From NCBI RefSeq assembly GCF_001650405.1, contig NZ_LWCU01000001.1, positions 26,310 through 90,309 of the forward strand: a stretch of 64,000 nt of DNA, written 5' to 3'. The notes beneath the pieces are model-generated. The model had not been told where the DNA came from. It saw only the letters and a list, made by a program, of their open reading frames with translations, and searched no databases. The position numbers and the translations under genes were made by a program. This document shows positions 1 to 8,980 of this stretch, one piece after another (the stretch's first letter is position 1; every line of letters begins with the position of its first letter). The DNA comes from Microbacterium sp. H83. Lineage in GTDB: Bacteria > Actinomycetota > Actinomycetes > Actinomycetales > Microbacteriaceae.

Positions 1-201
1 TCCCCAGGGTTCCGGCTTCATCACCATCCCGGCTCCGCCGCCGTACGGGGTGTCGTCGACCGTGCGATGACGATCGTGCGTCCAGTCCCGCAGGTCGCGC
101 ACGTTCAGCTCGAGGATGCCGGAGTTCCGCGCCCTGCCGAGGAGGGAGAGAGTCAGACCGTCGAAGTACGACGGGAAGATCGAGAGGACGTCGATGCGCA
201 C
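1..201 (-). CDS. trmD: tRNA (guanine37-N1)-methyltransferase TrmD, N-terminal fragment
   Basis: This is the first 67 codons of TrmD, running off the left edge of the window. TrmD uses S-adenosylmethionine to methylate G37 of tRNAs, next to the anticodon, which prevents +1 frameshifting. The fragment begins [13 protein letters not shown] and contains the [11 protein letters not shown] segment, both characteristic of TrmD N-termini. The start is GTG at 201, where the family start aligns; GGAG lies about 12 nt upstream. It is the last visible gene of the rpsP-khpA-rimM-trmD operon and starts 19 nt after the rimM stop, so it is probably co-transcribed. Confidence 0.93.
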   Translation of the reverse strand, partial: MRIDVLSIFPSYFDGLTLSLLGRARNSGILELNVRDLRDWTHDRHRTVDDTPYGGGAGMVMKPEPWG

Positions 202-220
202 CGGGGAGCAGTCTCCGCAG

Positions 221-844
221 TCACGCAGGTGCGTCGGAGTCGGACGACTCCTCGGCGTCAGCCGAGTCGGGTTCGGCGATCTGCTCGAAGAGACCGGCGG
301 GCGGTGTCACGATGACGCGTCCCGAGGCGACATCGACGAGCGGGACGATCGCCTCGACGAACGGCACCATCACATCGTCTCCGCCCGTCACCGGCTTCAC
401 GATGAGCAGGTCCTGAGCCGGGAAGTGCTCGACCCGCGCGACCTTGCCGACGACGACCTCGTCGCGGACGACATCGAGTCCGACGAGCTGGTGATCGAAC
501 CAGGCGTTCTCCTCGACCTCCTCGTCGTCCTGATCGATCCAGAGGATCGCTCGGACCAGGCTCTCCGCGCCGTCGCGGTCGTCGACGTCCTGCAGGAAGA
601 CGACGGGATTGCCGTTCATCACGCGGTATTCGCGGACGACGACGGTCTTGCCGTGCCACGGAGATGCCTCCGGCACCTGCAACGTGAACTCGGCCCCCGG
701 CACGAAGCGCCGCTCGGGGTTGTCCGTGTACAGCTCCAGCTTGAGGGCGCCCTTGAGGCCATGGGCCTTGACGAGACGGCCCACACGGAGCTGGTTCTTG
801 CCCTGGTTGCGGTCTTTCGGCACCACGTCAGTCGTCCGCGACAT
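221..844 (-). CDS. rimM: 16S rRNA processing protein RimM
   Basis: RimM is a ribosome-maturation factor that binds S19 and assists late assembly of the 30S subunit head. The 207-residue product has the RimM N-domain ([19 protein letters not shown] near residues 19-37) followed by the PRC-barrel half ([12 protein letters not shown] and later). It ends in an acidic Ser/Asp/Ala tail of a kind common in Actinobacteria. The ATG at 844 overlaps the end of khpA by 17 nt. GTG codons at about 826-829 would remove the overlap and are a reasonable alternative, since the conserved part begins only at residue 19. Confidence 0.94.
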   Translation of the reverse strand: MSRTTDVVPKDRNQGKNQLRVGRLVKAHGLKGALKLELYTDNPERRFVPGAEFTLQVPEASPWHGKTVVVREYRVMNGNPVVFLQDVDDRDGAESLVRAILWIDQDDEEVEENAWFDHQLVGLDVVRDEVVVGKVARVEHFPAQDLLIVKPVTGGDDVMVPFVEAIVPLVDVASGRVIVTPPAGLFEQIAEPDSADAEESSDSDAPA

Positions 845-1058
845 AGACGCGGACGCGACGGCCGTCGGCCAGAGCGCCGATCAGCGTGCGCAGTGCCTTC
901 GCAGTGCGGCCGCCGCGCCCGATCACACGACCACGGTCGTCGGGGTGCACGCGCACCTCGAGGAGATCGCCTCGCGGCGAGGTGGAGGCGTTGATGCGGA
1001 CATCCTCAGGGTGATCGACGATCCCCTTGACGATGTGTTCGAGCGCGGCGGCGAGCAC
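828..1058 (-). CDS. khpA: KH-domain RNA-binding protein KhpA
   Basis: This small single-KH-domain protein has 76 aa, the usual family length. The RNA-binding GXXG loop is visible as IGRGGRTAKALR, with the flanking VRVHPDDRGRV typical of KhpA/YlqC. In other bacteria KhpA pairs with KhpB and affects RNA stability, cell division and cell-wall synthesis. Here it lies between rpsP and rimM, its conserved location in Actinobacteria and Firmicutes. It begins a few bases after the rpsP stop, so translation is probably coupled. The role in this organism is inferred from the family. Confidence 0.93.
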   Translation of the reverse strand: MLAAALEHIVKGIVDHPEDVRINASTSPRGDLLEVRVHPDDRGRVIGRGGRTAKALRTLIGALADGRRVRVYVADD

Positions 1059-1064
1059 GGCGGA

Positions 1065-1490
1065 TTACTCCGAGTCGGCGGCGGGAGCCTCGGCGGCCTC
1101 CGCGTCGGCCTCAGCAGCGGCAGGAGCCTCTGCCTTCTTCTCGGCCTTCGGCTTGACGACGGACTTCTTGGACGCGTCGACCTCGAACGCCTGCTTGGGC
1201 TCGGCGACCTTGAGGGTGGACTTCGCGTCCTTGTCGCCCTTGAACGTGCCCCAGTCGCCCGTGATCTTGAGCAGCGCGGTGACCTGCTCGGTCGGCTGCG
1301 CGCCGACCGACAGCCAGTACTGCGCCCGCTCGGAGTCGACCTCGATGAACGAGGGCTCCTCGGTGGGGTGGTACTTGCCGATCTCCTCGATCACGCGACC
1401 GTCGCGCTTGGTGCGCGAGTCGGCGACGACGATGCGGTAGTAGGGCGCCCGGATCTTGCCCAGGCGCTTGAGACGAATCTTGACAGCCAC
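1065..1490 (-). CDS. rpsP: 30S ribosomal protein S16
   Basis: Ribosomal protein S16 is a small-subunit assembly protein. The N-terminus [20 protein letters not shown] is diagnostic. I place the start at GTG 1490 because the S16 consensus begins there and AGGAG precedes it by 6 nt. The open frame extends further upstream but without family similarity. The 141-aa product is longer than the roughly 85-aa S16 core: the C-terminal third is a Lys/Ala/Glu-rich tail ([20 protein letters not shown]), as seen in many actinobacterial S16 proteins. It is the first gene of the operon with khpA, rimM and trmD. Confidence 0.96.
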   Translation of the reverse strand: MAVKIRLKRLGKIRAPYYRIVVADSRTKRDGRVIEEIGKYHPTEEPSFIEVDSERAQYWLSVGAQPTEQVTALLKITGDWGTFKGDKDAKSTLKVAEPKQAFEVDASKKSVVKPKAEKKAEAPAAAEADAEAAEAPAADSE

Positions 1491-1584
1491 GATTCTCCTG
1501 AATTGTGTGGAAGGAAACGAACCGATCGCCTGGAGAGTGGGGTGCACACCCGGCGGAAGCTCACAGAGGGAGGACGAGTGCTGG

Positions 1585-1617
1585 ATAGAGGGTCGAGCAC
1601 CACGTCCGACCCTCTAT
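1585..1617. promoter_or_regulatory. 10-bp inverted repeat upstream of rpsP
   Basis: ATAGAGGGTC at 1585-1594 and GACCCTCTAT at 1608-1617 are perfectly complementary, with a 13-nt spacer. They lie about 100 nt upstream of the rpsP start. Read on the minus strand, the outer arm contains AATAGAGG, a plausible -10, with a TTGTGG-like -35 before it. The repeat could therefore be an operator, two mirrored -10 elements, or a hairpin in the rpsP 5' leader. The function is not known. Confidence 0.5.
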
Positions 1618-1693
1618 TCTGCCAGATGCGGCGACCACAAGCGAAACGCGGCGACACGGGGGTGGCCGTGTCGCGCAGGGCGCATGTCAGACT

Positions 1694-2850
1694 GTGCTCG
1701 TGAAGCTCGAGTTCGCCCCCTCCGCCCGGTCCACCGTCGGCCTCGAATGGGAGATCATGCTCGCCGACCCGGCCAGCGGCGATCTCGTGGGTCGCGCACC
1801 CGAGCTCCTGGCCGCCCTGGAGGCGGCGAGCGAGGACGAGCGGCACACCGTGACGGGCGAGCTGCTCACCAACACGATCGAGGTCACGAGCGGGATCGGC
1901 GACTCCGTCGGACACGCGGTCGACGACATCGCCAACGCCATCGCCGCGGTGCGCGCCGCGACCGACCCCGCAGGCATCGAGCTGCTCTCGGCGGGGAGCC
2001 ATCCCTTCGCCAGTGGTACGACCAGGAGGTCACCGACAAGACCAGGTACCACACCCTCATCGAGCGCACCCAGTGGTGGGGGCGGAACATGATGATCTGG
2101 GGCATCCACGTCCACATCGGCGTGGAGGACCAGCGCAAGGTCATGCCGATCATCAACGCGCTGGCCTCGTACCTCCCTCATCTGCAGGCCCTGTCGGCGT
2201 CGAGTCCGTTCTGGGCCGGCGAGCGCACGGGCTACGCCTCGAACCGCGCGCTCGTGTTCCAGCAGCTGCCGACCGCGGGCCTCCCCTGGCCTCTCCGCGA
2301 CTGGTCGGATTACGAGTCCTACCTGGAGGACATGGTGCGCACCGGCGTCATGGCGGACGCCACCGAGGTGCGCTGGGACATCCGTCCCGCTCCCCGGTGG
2401 GGCACGATCGAGATCCGTGCCTGCGACGGCCTGTCGACGCTCCCCGAGCTCGCGGCGCTCGCCTCCCTCGTCCAGGTGCTCGTCGAGCATCTCTCCCGAC
2501 AGCTGGACGAGGGTCGCACACTGTCCGAGATGCCGGCGTGGTTCCATCGGGAGAACAAGTGGAGGGCGGCTCGCTACGGACTCGACGCGCGCGTGATCGT
2601 CGACGCGGCGGGAACCCAGCGTCCGGTGCGCGACCACCTGGCCGAGATCATCGAAGAACTCGCCCCCGTCGCGGTCGAGCTGGGCTGCGTGAGGGAGTTC
2701 GGCAGCCTGGAGACGATCCTGGCCGACGGAGCGAGCTACGAGCGGCAGCTCACGATCGCGAACGCCACGGGCGGCGACCTCGCGGCCGTCGTGCAGCACC
2801 TGATCAGGGAGTTCCGCTCGGGGCCGGAGTCGTCGACGGAGGAGCCCTGA
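1694..2850 (+). pseudogene. YbdK-type glutamate-cysteine ligase (GCS2 family), interrupted by a one-base frameshift
   Basis: The family is ATP-dependent carboxylate-amine ligase (GCS2), whose members join glutamate or a similar acid to cysteine or another amine. The first frame (GTG 1694) encodes residues 1-106, including GLEWEIML near residue 16 and GSHPFA. Similarity then continues one frame earlier, with QWYDQEVTDKTRY, GIHVHIGV and DIRPAPRWGTIEIR, to the stop at 2850. The break falls in TTCGCCAG at 2006-2013. Adding one C there would give an intact protein of about 385 aa, the normal family length. The downstream part shows no further decay, so this is either a recent mutation or a base-calling error in a short C run. 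It converges on the SorC regulator with a 3-nt gap. Confidence 0.8.
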
Positions 2851-2853
2851 GGG

Positions 2854-3825
2854 TCAGCCCTCCACCAGCTGCCGCGCCAGACCCTCGTCGAGGACCACAT
2901 CGGTGATCAGGTCCGCGGCGATCGCGGCCCGGAGGCTCACGAGCTTGGGGATGCCGGAGACGACGCACACCCGGCGCGGCACCCGCCGCAGGCGGTCGAG
3001 TCCCGGGCCGGTCGCCCTCGCGTTCACCCGGATGTCCTTCCAGGAGCCGTCAGCCCGGAAGAAGACGGTGGCCACGTCGCCGATGGCATGGTCCTCGCGC
3101 AGGCTACGGTAGTCGTCGCGCCCCAGGTATCCGCCGACGTACACCCGGCTGGGGACCTCTGCGGCCGGAGAGCCGAGGCTGAACACCGCGATATCCATCT
3201 TCGACTGCAGGTCGAGGACGCGGCGCGTGCTGCGCTCGCGCCACATCGCCTCCCGCGTGGAGGGGTCGTCGAAGAACGCGGGCACCGGGAACTGCTGCAC
3301 CTGGGCGCCGAAGGCGCTGCCGAACCGCTGAAGGATGTCGCTCGAGTACTCGACGCCGCTGGTCTGGGTGTTGCCCGCGCCGTTGAGCTGCACGAACGTC
3401 GTGTTGTGGGTCTCCTTCTGCGTGAGACCCCGACTGACCGCGCTGATCGTCGACCCCCACGCGACGCCGACGATCATGTTGGAGTCGACGAACTGCGACA
3501 GGAGCCGGCCCGCCGTCAGCGCCACGCGCTCCAGGCGCTCCACCTCGCTGACGATCTCGGGGATGGGCACGACGTGAGCCACCAGGCGGTACCGATCGCG
3601 GATCCGCTGCTCCAGCATCCCCAGCCGCTCGAGCGGCGAGTTGATCCTGATGTCCACCAGTCCGCTCTCCCTGGCGAAGCTCAGCAGCCTCGACACCGAC
3701 GATCGCGACGTGTGGAGTTCCTGCGCGATGACCTCCATGGTCTTGTCCTGCATGTAATAGAGCTGCGCTGCGGTGAGCGCGGCGATCAGCTTGGCATCGC
3801 GGGATCCTGCGTCGGACTGGGCCAT
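2854..3825 (-). CDS. SorC/DeoR-type sugar-binding transcriptional regulator
   Basis: The product has 323 aa, typical of SorC-family regulators. An N-terminal helix-turn-helix lies at about residues 27-60 (DKTMEVIAQELHTSRSSVSRLLSFAR). It is followed by the sugar-phosphate-binding domain, seen as GVAWGSTISAVSRGL, FVQLNGAGN and GDVATVFFRADG. A GGAGGA Shine-Dalgarno precedes the ATG at 3825. The gene diverges from glpD-glpF-glpK, and a perfect palindrome lies between them. It is therefore likely to control glycerol use and itself in response to a phosphorylated effector such as glycerol-3-phosphate or dihydroxyacetone phosphate. Effector and sign of regulation are inference. Confidence 0.88.
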   Translation of the reverse strand: MAQSDAGSRDAKLIAALTAAQLYYMQDKTMEVIAQELHTSRSSVSRLLSFARESGLVDIRINSPLERLGMLEQRIRDRYRLVAHVVPIPEIVSEVERLERVALTAGRLLSQFVDSNMIVGVAWGSTISAVSRGLTQKETHNTTFVQLNGAGNTQTSGVEYSSDILQRFGSAFGAQVQQFPVPAFFDDPSTREAMWRERSTRRVLDLQSKMDIAVFSLGSPAAEVPSRVYVGGYLGRDDYRSLREDHAIGDVATVFFRADGSWKDIRVNARATGPGLDRLRRVPRRVCVVSGIPKLVSLRAAIAADLITDVVLDEGLARQLVEG

Positions 3826-3849
3826 GACGTCCTCCTCGTCCTCGATCCT

Positions 3850-3863
3850 TGCACATATGTGCA
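3850..3863. promoter_or_regulatory. Perfect 14-bp palindrome, probable operator of the SorC-type regulator
   Basis: TGCACATATGTGCA is a perfect palindrome lying 24 bp from the regulator start and 64 bp from the glpD start. SorC/DeoR-type regulators bind short AT-centred palindromes of this kind, and it is the only such element in the divergent region. It is well placed to control both directions. Assignment to this regulator is inferred from position. Confidence 0.65.
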
Positions 3864-3927
3864 GCGAGGTTGCGCGCAGCGGGCGTGGAGGTCGATGCTG
3901 GGGGCAAGCAAGGAAGAAGGGTCGAAG

Positions 3928-5637
3928 ATGATCGAGTCGACATACTCATCACCGGAGCGCGCGGAGGTCCGCGCGATCCGCGAATCCGGGCGCACGAGCG
4001 TCCTCATCATCGGAGCGGGGATCAACGGCATCTCCGCGTTCCGCGACCTCGCGCTGCAGGGCGTCGACGTCCTGCTCGTCGAGCGCGGCGATTTCGCATC
4101 AGGCGCCTCCGCGGCGTCCAGCCACATGATCCACGGCGGCATCCGCTACCTGGAGAACGGCGAGTTCCGTCTCGTGCGCGAGTCCGTCGAAGAGCGCAAC
4201 GGCCTGCTCAAGATCGCCCCGCACTACGTCAAGCCGCTGCAGACGACGATCCCGATCTACTCGACGTTCTCCGGCATCCTGTCGGCTCCTCTGCGTTTCC
4301 TCACTCACAAGAGCGGGAAGCCCCAGGAGCGCGGCGCGTTCCTGATCAAGGTCGGCCTGACGATCTACGACACGTTCTCGCGCGACGGCGGCACGGTCCC
4401 CCGGCACCGCTTCGTCGGGCGGAAGCGCTCGCTGGCGGAGCTCCCCTCGCTGGATCCGAAGATCAAGTACACGGCCACGTACTACGACGCGTCGATGCAC
4501 GACCCCGAGCGCCTGGCCCTCGATGTCCTCCAGGACGGCCGCGCCGCCCACCCTGGCGCCGTGGCGCTCAACTACGTGGAGGCGATCGCCCGCGACGGCG
4601 AGAAGGTCGTGCTGCGCGACCGCGAGAGCGGCACCGAGTTCTCCGTGACCGCCGACGTCGTCGTCAACGCGTCGGGGCCGTGGACCGATCTCACGAACGA
4701 CGCGCTCGGCACCGACACGCGCTTCATGGGCGGCACCAAGGGATCGCACATCGTGCTCGATCACCCCGAGCTCCTGGAGGCGACCCGCGGCAGGGAGATC
4801 TTCTTCGAGCACTCGGACGGCCGCATCGTGCTCATCTACCCGCTCAAGGGTCGCGTCCTCGTCGGCACGACGGACATCGACGCCGACCCGCGCGAGGTCC
4901 CGGTCTGCACCGAGGAGGAGATCGACTACTTCTTCGACCTCATTCACCACGTCTTCCCGGGCATCCATGTGTCCCGCGAGCAGATCGTGTTCAACTTCTC
5001 GGGCATCCGCCCGCTGCCGCGGCACGAGGACACCGCACCCGGATTCGTCTCGCGCGACTACCGCATCGAGGTCGACGACAAGGGCGCCGCTCCCCTGGTC
5101 AGCCTCGTCGGCGGCAAGTGGACGACGTTCCGCGCGCTGGGCGAGTCGCTGTCCGACGTCGTGCTCGGCCTCCTCGGCCGCACGCGCACCGTGTCGACGT
5201 CGGGGCGGGCCATCGGCGGCGGCCGCGACTTCCCTCGCACCGAGAAGGCTCGTCGCATCTGGATCCAGGAGAATCTTCCCGGTGCCGGCGACCGCGCCGA
5301 CAAGCTCATCGCCCGCTACGGCACCCGCGCCGCGCAGGTGTGGGAGCACATCGAGCAGGGACCCGACACGCCGCTCGCCGGCGGGGATCTGTCGACGCGG
5401 GAGCTGGAGTGGATGGTCTCGAACGAGATGATCGCGCGTCTGCAGGACGTCGTCCTGCGTCGCACGAGCATCGCCTTCACCGGGAACGCGGATGCCGATG
5501 TGCTCGAAGAGCTTGCGGACGCCCTCGCTCCCCTGCTCGACTGGGACCGAGCACGACACGATGCCGAGCTCGAGCAGACGCGCGTTCTCCTGAACGAGCG
5601 ACACGGACTCCAGATCCCGTCCCGCACCCGCGGCTGA
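3928..5637 (+). CDS. glpD: Glycerol-3-phosphate dehydrogenase, aerobic FAD-dependent
   Basis: The enzyme oxidises sn-glycerol-3-phosphate to dihydroxyacetone phosphate and passes electrons through FAD to the membrane quinone pool. The 569-aa product is the usual GlpD length. The FAD-binding dinucleotide motif GAGINGI is at residues 29-35. GDFASGASAASSHMIHGG and the PLKGRVLVGTTD segment are GlpD signatures, and the C-terminal cap domain is present. The start is ATG 3928, behind GGAAGAAGGG; the open frame extends far upstream but has no similarity there. It is the first gene of glpD-glpF-glpK. Confidence 0.96.
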   Translation: MIESTYSSPERAEVRAIRESGRTSVLIIGAGINGISAFRDLALQGVDVLLVERGDFASGASAASSHMIHGGIRYLENGEFRLVRESVEERNGLLKIAPHYVKPLQTTIPIYSTFSGILSAPLRFLTHKSGKPQERGAFLIKVGLTIYDTFSRDGGTVPRHRFVGRKRSLAELPSLDPKIKYTATYYDASMHDPERLALDVLQDGRAAHPGAVALNYVEAIARDGEKVVLRDRESGTEFSVTADVVVNASGPWTDLTNDALGTDTRFMGGTKGSHIVLDHPELLEATRGREIFFEHSDGRIVLIYPLKGRVLVGTTDIDADPREVPVCTEEEIDYFFDLIHHVFPGIHVSREQIVFNFSGIRPLPRHEDTAPGFVSRDYRIEVDDKGAAPLVSLVGGKWTTFRALGESLSDVVLGLLGRTRTVSTSGRAIGGGRDFPRTEKARRIWIQENLPGAGDRADKLIARYGTRAAQVWEHIEQGPDTPLAGGDLSTRELEWMVSNEMIARLQDVVLRRTSIAFTGNADADVLEELADALAPLLDWDRARHDAELEQTRVLLNERHGLQIPSRTRG

Positions 5638-5680
5638 CGGACCAGAGCGTCGCCCTCCTCGCGACGTATCTCCCATAGGT

Positions 5681-5702
5681 GACCGGGCAGAGGGGCCCGG
5701 TC
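5681..5702 (+). other. Intercistronic hairpin between glpD and glpF
   Basis: GACCGGGC and GCCCGGTC form an 8-bp stem around a short loop in the 87-nt glpD-glpF gap. There is no T tract, and glpF follows 22 nt later. A role in RNA processing or in differential stability of the operon transcript is more likely than full termination. Confidence 0.5.
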
Positions 5703-5724
5703 GCAGAGAAAGGTCAAAGAAGAC

Positions 5725-6477
5725 ATGACTGATGTGAATCTCGGTCTCTACTTCCTGTCGGAGTTCGTCGGCACAGCGATGCTGATCCTCCTGGGTTGTG
5801 GTGTCGTCGCGAACGTCGCGCTCGCCAAGAACAAGGGCTTCGGCGGCGGCTTCCTGATGGTCAACTGGGGATGGGGTCTCGCGGTCTTCGTGGGTGTCCT
5901 CGCCTCGGCGTACTCCGGTGCCATCCTGAACCCGGCCGTCGGCGTCGGCCTCCTGGTCGCGGGCAAGATCGACTTCTCGCAGTTCGCGGTCGCGACGGGG
6001 GCGGAGCTCCTCGGCGCCATCGTCGGTGCCGTCCTCACCTGGCTCGCCTACAAGCAGCACTTCGACGAGGAGCCGGAGCCCGCGAACAAGCTCGGCGTGT
6101 TCTCGACGGGACCCGCCATCCGCTCGTACGGCTGGAACCTCGTCACCGAGGTCATCGGCACGTTCGTCCTCGTGTTCGCCGTCTTCGCGTTCGCCGACTA
6201 CGGCGTCGCCGACATCGGCGTCCCGGGAGGCCTCGGACCGCTCAGCGCCCTCCCGGTCGCCCTCGTGGTGGTGGCGATCGGCGCCTCGCTCGGTGGACCC
6301 ACCGGCTACGCCATCAACCCGGCCCGCGACCTCGGACCGCGCATCGCTCACGCGATCCTCCCGATCAAGGGCAAGGGATCGAGCGACTGGTCCTACTCCT
6401 GGGTTCCTGTGGTCGGTCCGCTGGTCGGTGGCGTGCTCGCCGCCGTCGCCGCGCCCGCGCTGCTCGGCCTCGCCTGA
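5725..6477 (+). CDS. glpF: Glycerol uptake facilitator (aquaglyceroporin)
   Basis: This 250-aa MIP-family channel mediates passive glycerol entry. Both pore half-helix motifs are visible: NPA in GAILNPAVGVG (about residue 72) and NPARD in YAINPARDLGPR (about residue 196). The Asp after the second NPAR is characteristic of glycerol-conducting channels rather than pure aquaporins. Six hydrophobic segments are apparent. AAAGG lies upstream of the ATG. It is flanked by glpD and glpK, so imported glycerol is trapped by phosphorylation. Confidence 0.95.
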   Translation: MTDVNLGLYFLSEFVGTAMLILLGCGVVANVALAKNKGFGGGFLMVNWGWGLAVFVGVLASAYSGAILNPAVGVGLLVAGKIDFSQFAVATGAELLGAIVGAVLTWLAYKQHFDEEPEPANKLGVFSTGPAIRSYGWNLVTEVIGTFVLVFAVFAFADYGVADIGVPGGLGPLSALPVALVVVAIGASLGGPTGYAINPARDLGPRIAHAILPIKGKGSSDWSYSWVPVVGPLVGGVLAAVAAPALLGLA

Positions 6478-6508
6478 TCCGACACCCGACTTCAAAGGAG
6501 AATAAGAC

Positions 6509-8023
6509 ATGGCTGACTACATCCTCGCCATCGACCAGGGAACCACCTCGAGCCGCGCGATCATCTTCGACAAGAAGGGCAGCATCATCGCGACCGGCCA
6601 GAAGGAGCACGAGCAGATCCTGCCGAAGGCCGGCTGGGTCGAGCACGATGCCTCCGAGATCTGGCGCAACGTCCAGGAGGTCATCGGTCTCGCACTGAGC
6701 CGCGCCGACCTGACGCGCCACGACATCGCCGCCGTCGGCATCACGAACCAGCGCGAGACGGCCGTGGTCTGGGACAAGACCACCGGCAAGCCCGTGTACA
6801 ACGCGATCGTCTGGCAGGACACCCGCACGCAGGAGATCGTCGACCGCCTGGCGGCCGACGGCGGCGTCGACCGCTTCAAGCCGATCGTCGGCCTGCCGCT
6901 GGCGACGTACTTCTCGGGCACGAAGATCGCGTGGATCCTGGAGAACGTCGACGGCGCGCGTGAGAAGGCGGAGGCGGGCGACCTCGTCTTCGGCACCACC
7001 GACAGCTGGGTGCTCTGGAATCTCACGGGCGGCACGGACGGCGGCGTGCACGCGACCGACGTCACCAACGCGTCCCGCACCCTGTTCATGGACCTCGAGA
7101 CGCTCGAGTGGCGCGACGACATCCTCGAGGTGTTCGGCGTGCCGCGCTCGATGATGCCCGAGATCCGCTCCTCCTCCGAGGTCTATGGTGCCGCCGAGAG
7201 CTCCTCGCTGCTGCGCGAGACGCCGATCGCCGGCATCCTCGGCGACCAGCAGGCCGCCACGTTCGGTCAGGCGGCGTTCCAGACCGGCGAGAGCAAGAAC
7301 ACCTACGGGACCGGCTGCTTCCTCATCTTCAACACGGGCGAGGAGATCGTCCACTCGAAGAACGGGCTGCTGACCACCGTCGGGTACAAGCTCGGCGACC
7401 AGCCGACGCACTACGCGCTGGAGGGTTCGATCGCCGTCACCGGATCGCTCATCCAGTGGCTCCGCGACCAGCTGGGCATCATCTCCTCGGCGCCCGAGGT
7501 CGAGGAGCTCGCCGACAAGGTCGAGGACAACGGCGGTGTGTACATCGTCCCGGCGTTCTCTGGTCTGTTCGCGCCGTACTGGCGGGCGGATGCCCGCGGC
7601 GCGATCGTCGGTCTCACCCGCTACGCGAACAAGAACCACATCGCGCGCGCGGCGCTGGAGGCCGTGGCCTTCCAGACCCGCGACGTCCTCGACGCGGTCA
7701 ACGCGGACGCGGGCGTCGACCTCACCGAGCTCAAGGTCGACGGCGGCATGGTCGCGAACGACGCGCTGATGCAGTTCCAGGCGGATGTGCTCGGCGTGCC
7801 GGTCGTGCGGCCTGTCGTCGCGGAGACGACCGCCCTGGGTGCGGCGTACGCCGCCGGACTCGCCGTCGGCTTCTGGAGCGGTCTCGACGACCTCTCCGCG
7901 AACTGGCAGGAGGACCGCCGCTGGGAGCCGTCGATGGACGGTGCCGAGCGCGACCGCCAGCTGCGCCTCTGGCGCAAGGCCGTCACCAAGTCGATGGACT
8001 GGGTCGACGAGGACGTGAAGTGA
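6509..8023 (+). CDS. glpK: Glycerol kinase
   Basis: Glycerol kinase phosphorylates glycerol to sn-glycerol-3-phosphate with ATP. The 504-aa product matches the family length. The N-terminal phosphate-binding motif [12 protein letters not shown] is at about residues 6-17. [15 protein letters not shown] and the C-terminal FGGY signature region ([22 protein letters not shown]) are present. AAAGGAG lies 8 nt before the ATG, 31 nt after glpF. It is the last gene of the operon and is followed at once by a strong terminator. Confidence 0.97.
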   Translation: MADYILAIDQGTTSSRAIIFDKKGSIIATGQKEHEQILPKAGWVEHDASEIWRNVQEVIGLALSRADLTRHDIAAVGITNQRETAVVWDKTTGKPVYNAIVWQDTRTQEIVDRLAADGGVDRFKPIVGLPLATYFSGTKIAWILENVDGAREKAEAGDLVFGTTDSWVLWNLTGGTDGGVHATDVTNASRTLFMDLETLEWRDDILEVFGVPRSMMPEIRSSSEVYGAAESSSLLRETPIAGILGDQQAATFGQAAFQTGESKNTYGTGCFLIFNTGEEIVHSKNGLLTTVGYKLGDQPTHYALEGSIAVTGSLIQWLRDQLGIISSAPEVEELADKVEDNGGVYIVPAFSGLFAPYWRADARGAIVGLTRYANKNHIARAALEAVAFQTRDVLDAVNADAGVDLTELKVDGGMVANDALMQFQADVLGVPVVRPVVAETTALGAAYAAGLAVGFWSGLDDLSANWQEDRRWEPSMDGAERDRQLRLWRKAVTKSMDWVDEDVK

Positions 8024-8041
8024 TCTCGGCGAGCTGAGACG

Positions 8042-8073
8042 ACGGGCCCGGAGGATGTCCTCCGGGCCCGTTT
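8042..8073 (+). terminator. Rho-independent terminator after glpK
   Basis: ACGGGCCCGGAGGA (8042-8055) and TCCTCCGGGCCCGT (8058-8071) form a perfect 14-bp stem with a two-base loop, followed by TTT. It ends the glpDFK transcript and may also limit read-through from the converging LysR gene. Confidence 0.9.
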
Positions 8074-8110
8074 CACGTCTTGCGGGCGCGATTCACGTCT
8101 TGCGGGCGCG
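8072..8110. repeat. 20-bp tandem duplication at the 3' end of the LysR gene
   Basis: TTCACGTCTTGCGGGCGCG occurs at 8072-8090 and again at 8092-8110, separated by one A. The right copy carries the last codons and stop of the LysR gene. The left copy lies between that stop and the glpK terminator. It looks like a simple slippage duplication of the gene end. Confidence 0.85.
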
Positions 8111-8980
8111 CCCCGACTCGACGACGTCGAGGAAGGCCGCGGCGACCCGACGCAGGGCGCGGTCGTCACGGACGAGGTACTCGACGCGCACCGGTCCGTC
8201 GACGAGATCGACCGCGACGCCGTCGACCGGGGACCGCGACACGACCCCGGGGGCGAGCACCGTCACCGCGAGTCCCGACCCGACCAGACCGAGGATGAGA
8301 TCCGACGAGTCGGCTTCGAACGCGACGTCCCGGGGGACGCCGGCTGCGGCGAACGCGACGTCGGTCTGCGCCCTCCCCGACGTGCCGGCCGGGAAGTCCG
8401 CGAACACCTCCGCGGAGAGATCCGCCAGGCGTATGCGCGCGCGATCGGCGAGGCGATGCGCCGCCGGGAGAACGGCCACGAGGCGCTCCCTGCCGATCTC
8501 CACGGCGTCCACGCCTTCCGGGCGCACGTCGGCGTGGAGTCCCAGCAGGGCCACGTCGAGTTCTCCTCGCCGCACCGAGGCGGCGAGGGAATCGCTGTTG
8601 CCGACGACGAGCTCCACGCGGACGTCCGGATGCCTGCCCCGGTAGAGCGCGAGCACGGCCGGCACCGAGACCGCGGTCACGGTGGGGATCATGCCGAGTC
8701 GCAGCGTGCCCGTGACCCGACCGTCGGAGGCCGCGGCCGCCTCTCGAGCGCGGTCCGCGGCGGCGACGGCCTCCCGCGCGTGCTCGAGGAACGCTTCGCC
8801 GGCCTCGGTCAGCCGCACGCTCCGGCTGTTCCTGATGAACAGCCGCTGTCCGAGCTCTCTCTCGAGGGCGCCGATCTGATGGCTGAGAGCGGATTGGGTC
8901 ACGAAGCACTTCTCCGCAGCCCGGGTGAAGCTGGTCGTGGCAGCGACGGCCTCGACGTAGCGCAACTGCTGGAGATCCAT
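8093..8980 (-). CDS. LysR-family transcriptional regulator
   Basis: The 295-aa product begins MDLQQLRYVEAVAATTSF with the winged helix-turn-helix (TRAAEKCFVTQSALSHQIGALE, about residues 17-38). It continues into the periplasmic-binding-protein-like effector domain (GTLRLGMIPTVTAVSVP and later). The start chosen is ATG 8980, where LysR N-termini align; upstream in-frame codons have no family match. It diverges from an EamA-type exporter 78 bp away, so it probably controls that exporter. Repeated CCATGCGTT and TTCATGA elements in the gap could be its binding sites. The inducer is unknown. Confidence 0.92.
   Translation of the reverse strand: MDLQQLRYVEAVAATTSFTRAAEKCFVTQSALSHQIGALERELGQRLFIRNSRSVRLTEAGEAFLEHAREAVAAADRAREAAAASDGRVTGTLRLGMIPTVTAVSVPAVLALYRGRHPDVRVELVVGNSDSLAASVRRGELDVALLGLHADVRPEGVDAVEIGRERLVAVLPAAHRLADRARIRLADLSAEVFADFPAGTSGRAQTDVAFAAAGVPRDVAFEADSSDLILGLVGSGLAVTVLAPGVVSRSPVDGVAVDLVDGPVRVEYLVRDDRALRRVAAAFLDVVESGRARKT

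Noticed and set aside
4099..6510. Very long open frame opposite glpD and glpF (about 800 codons)
   Set aside because: It lies antisense to genes with clear family motifs. Low-complexity Arg/Asp/Glu-rich composition and lack of any recognisable motif show it is a high-GC shadow frame.
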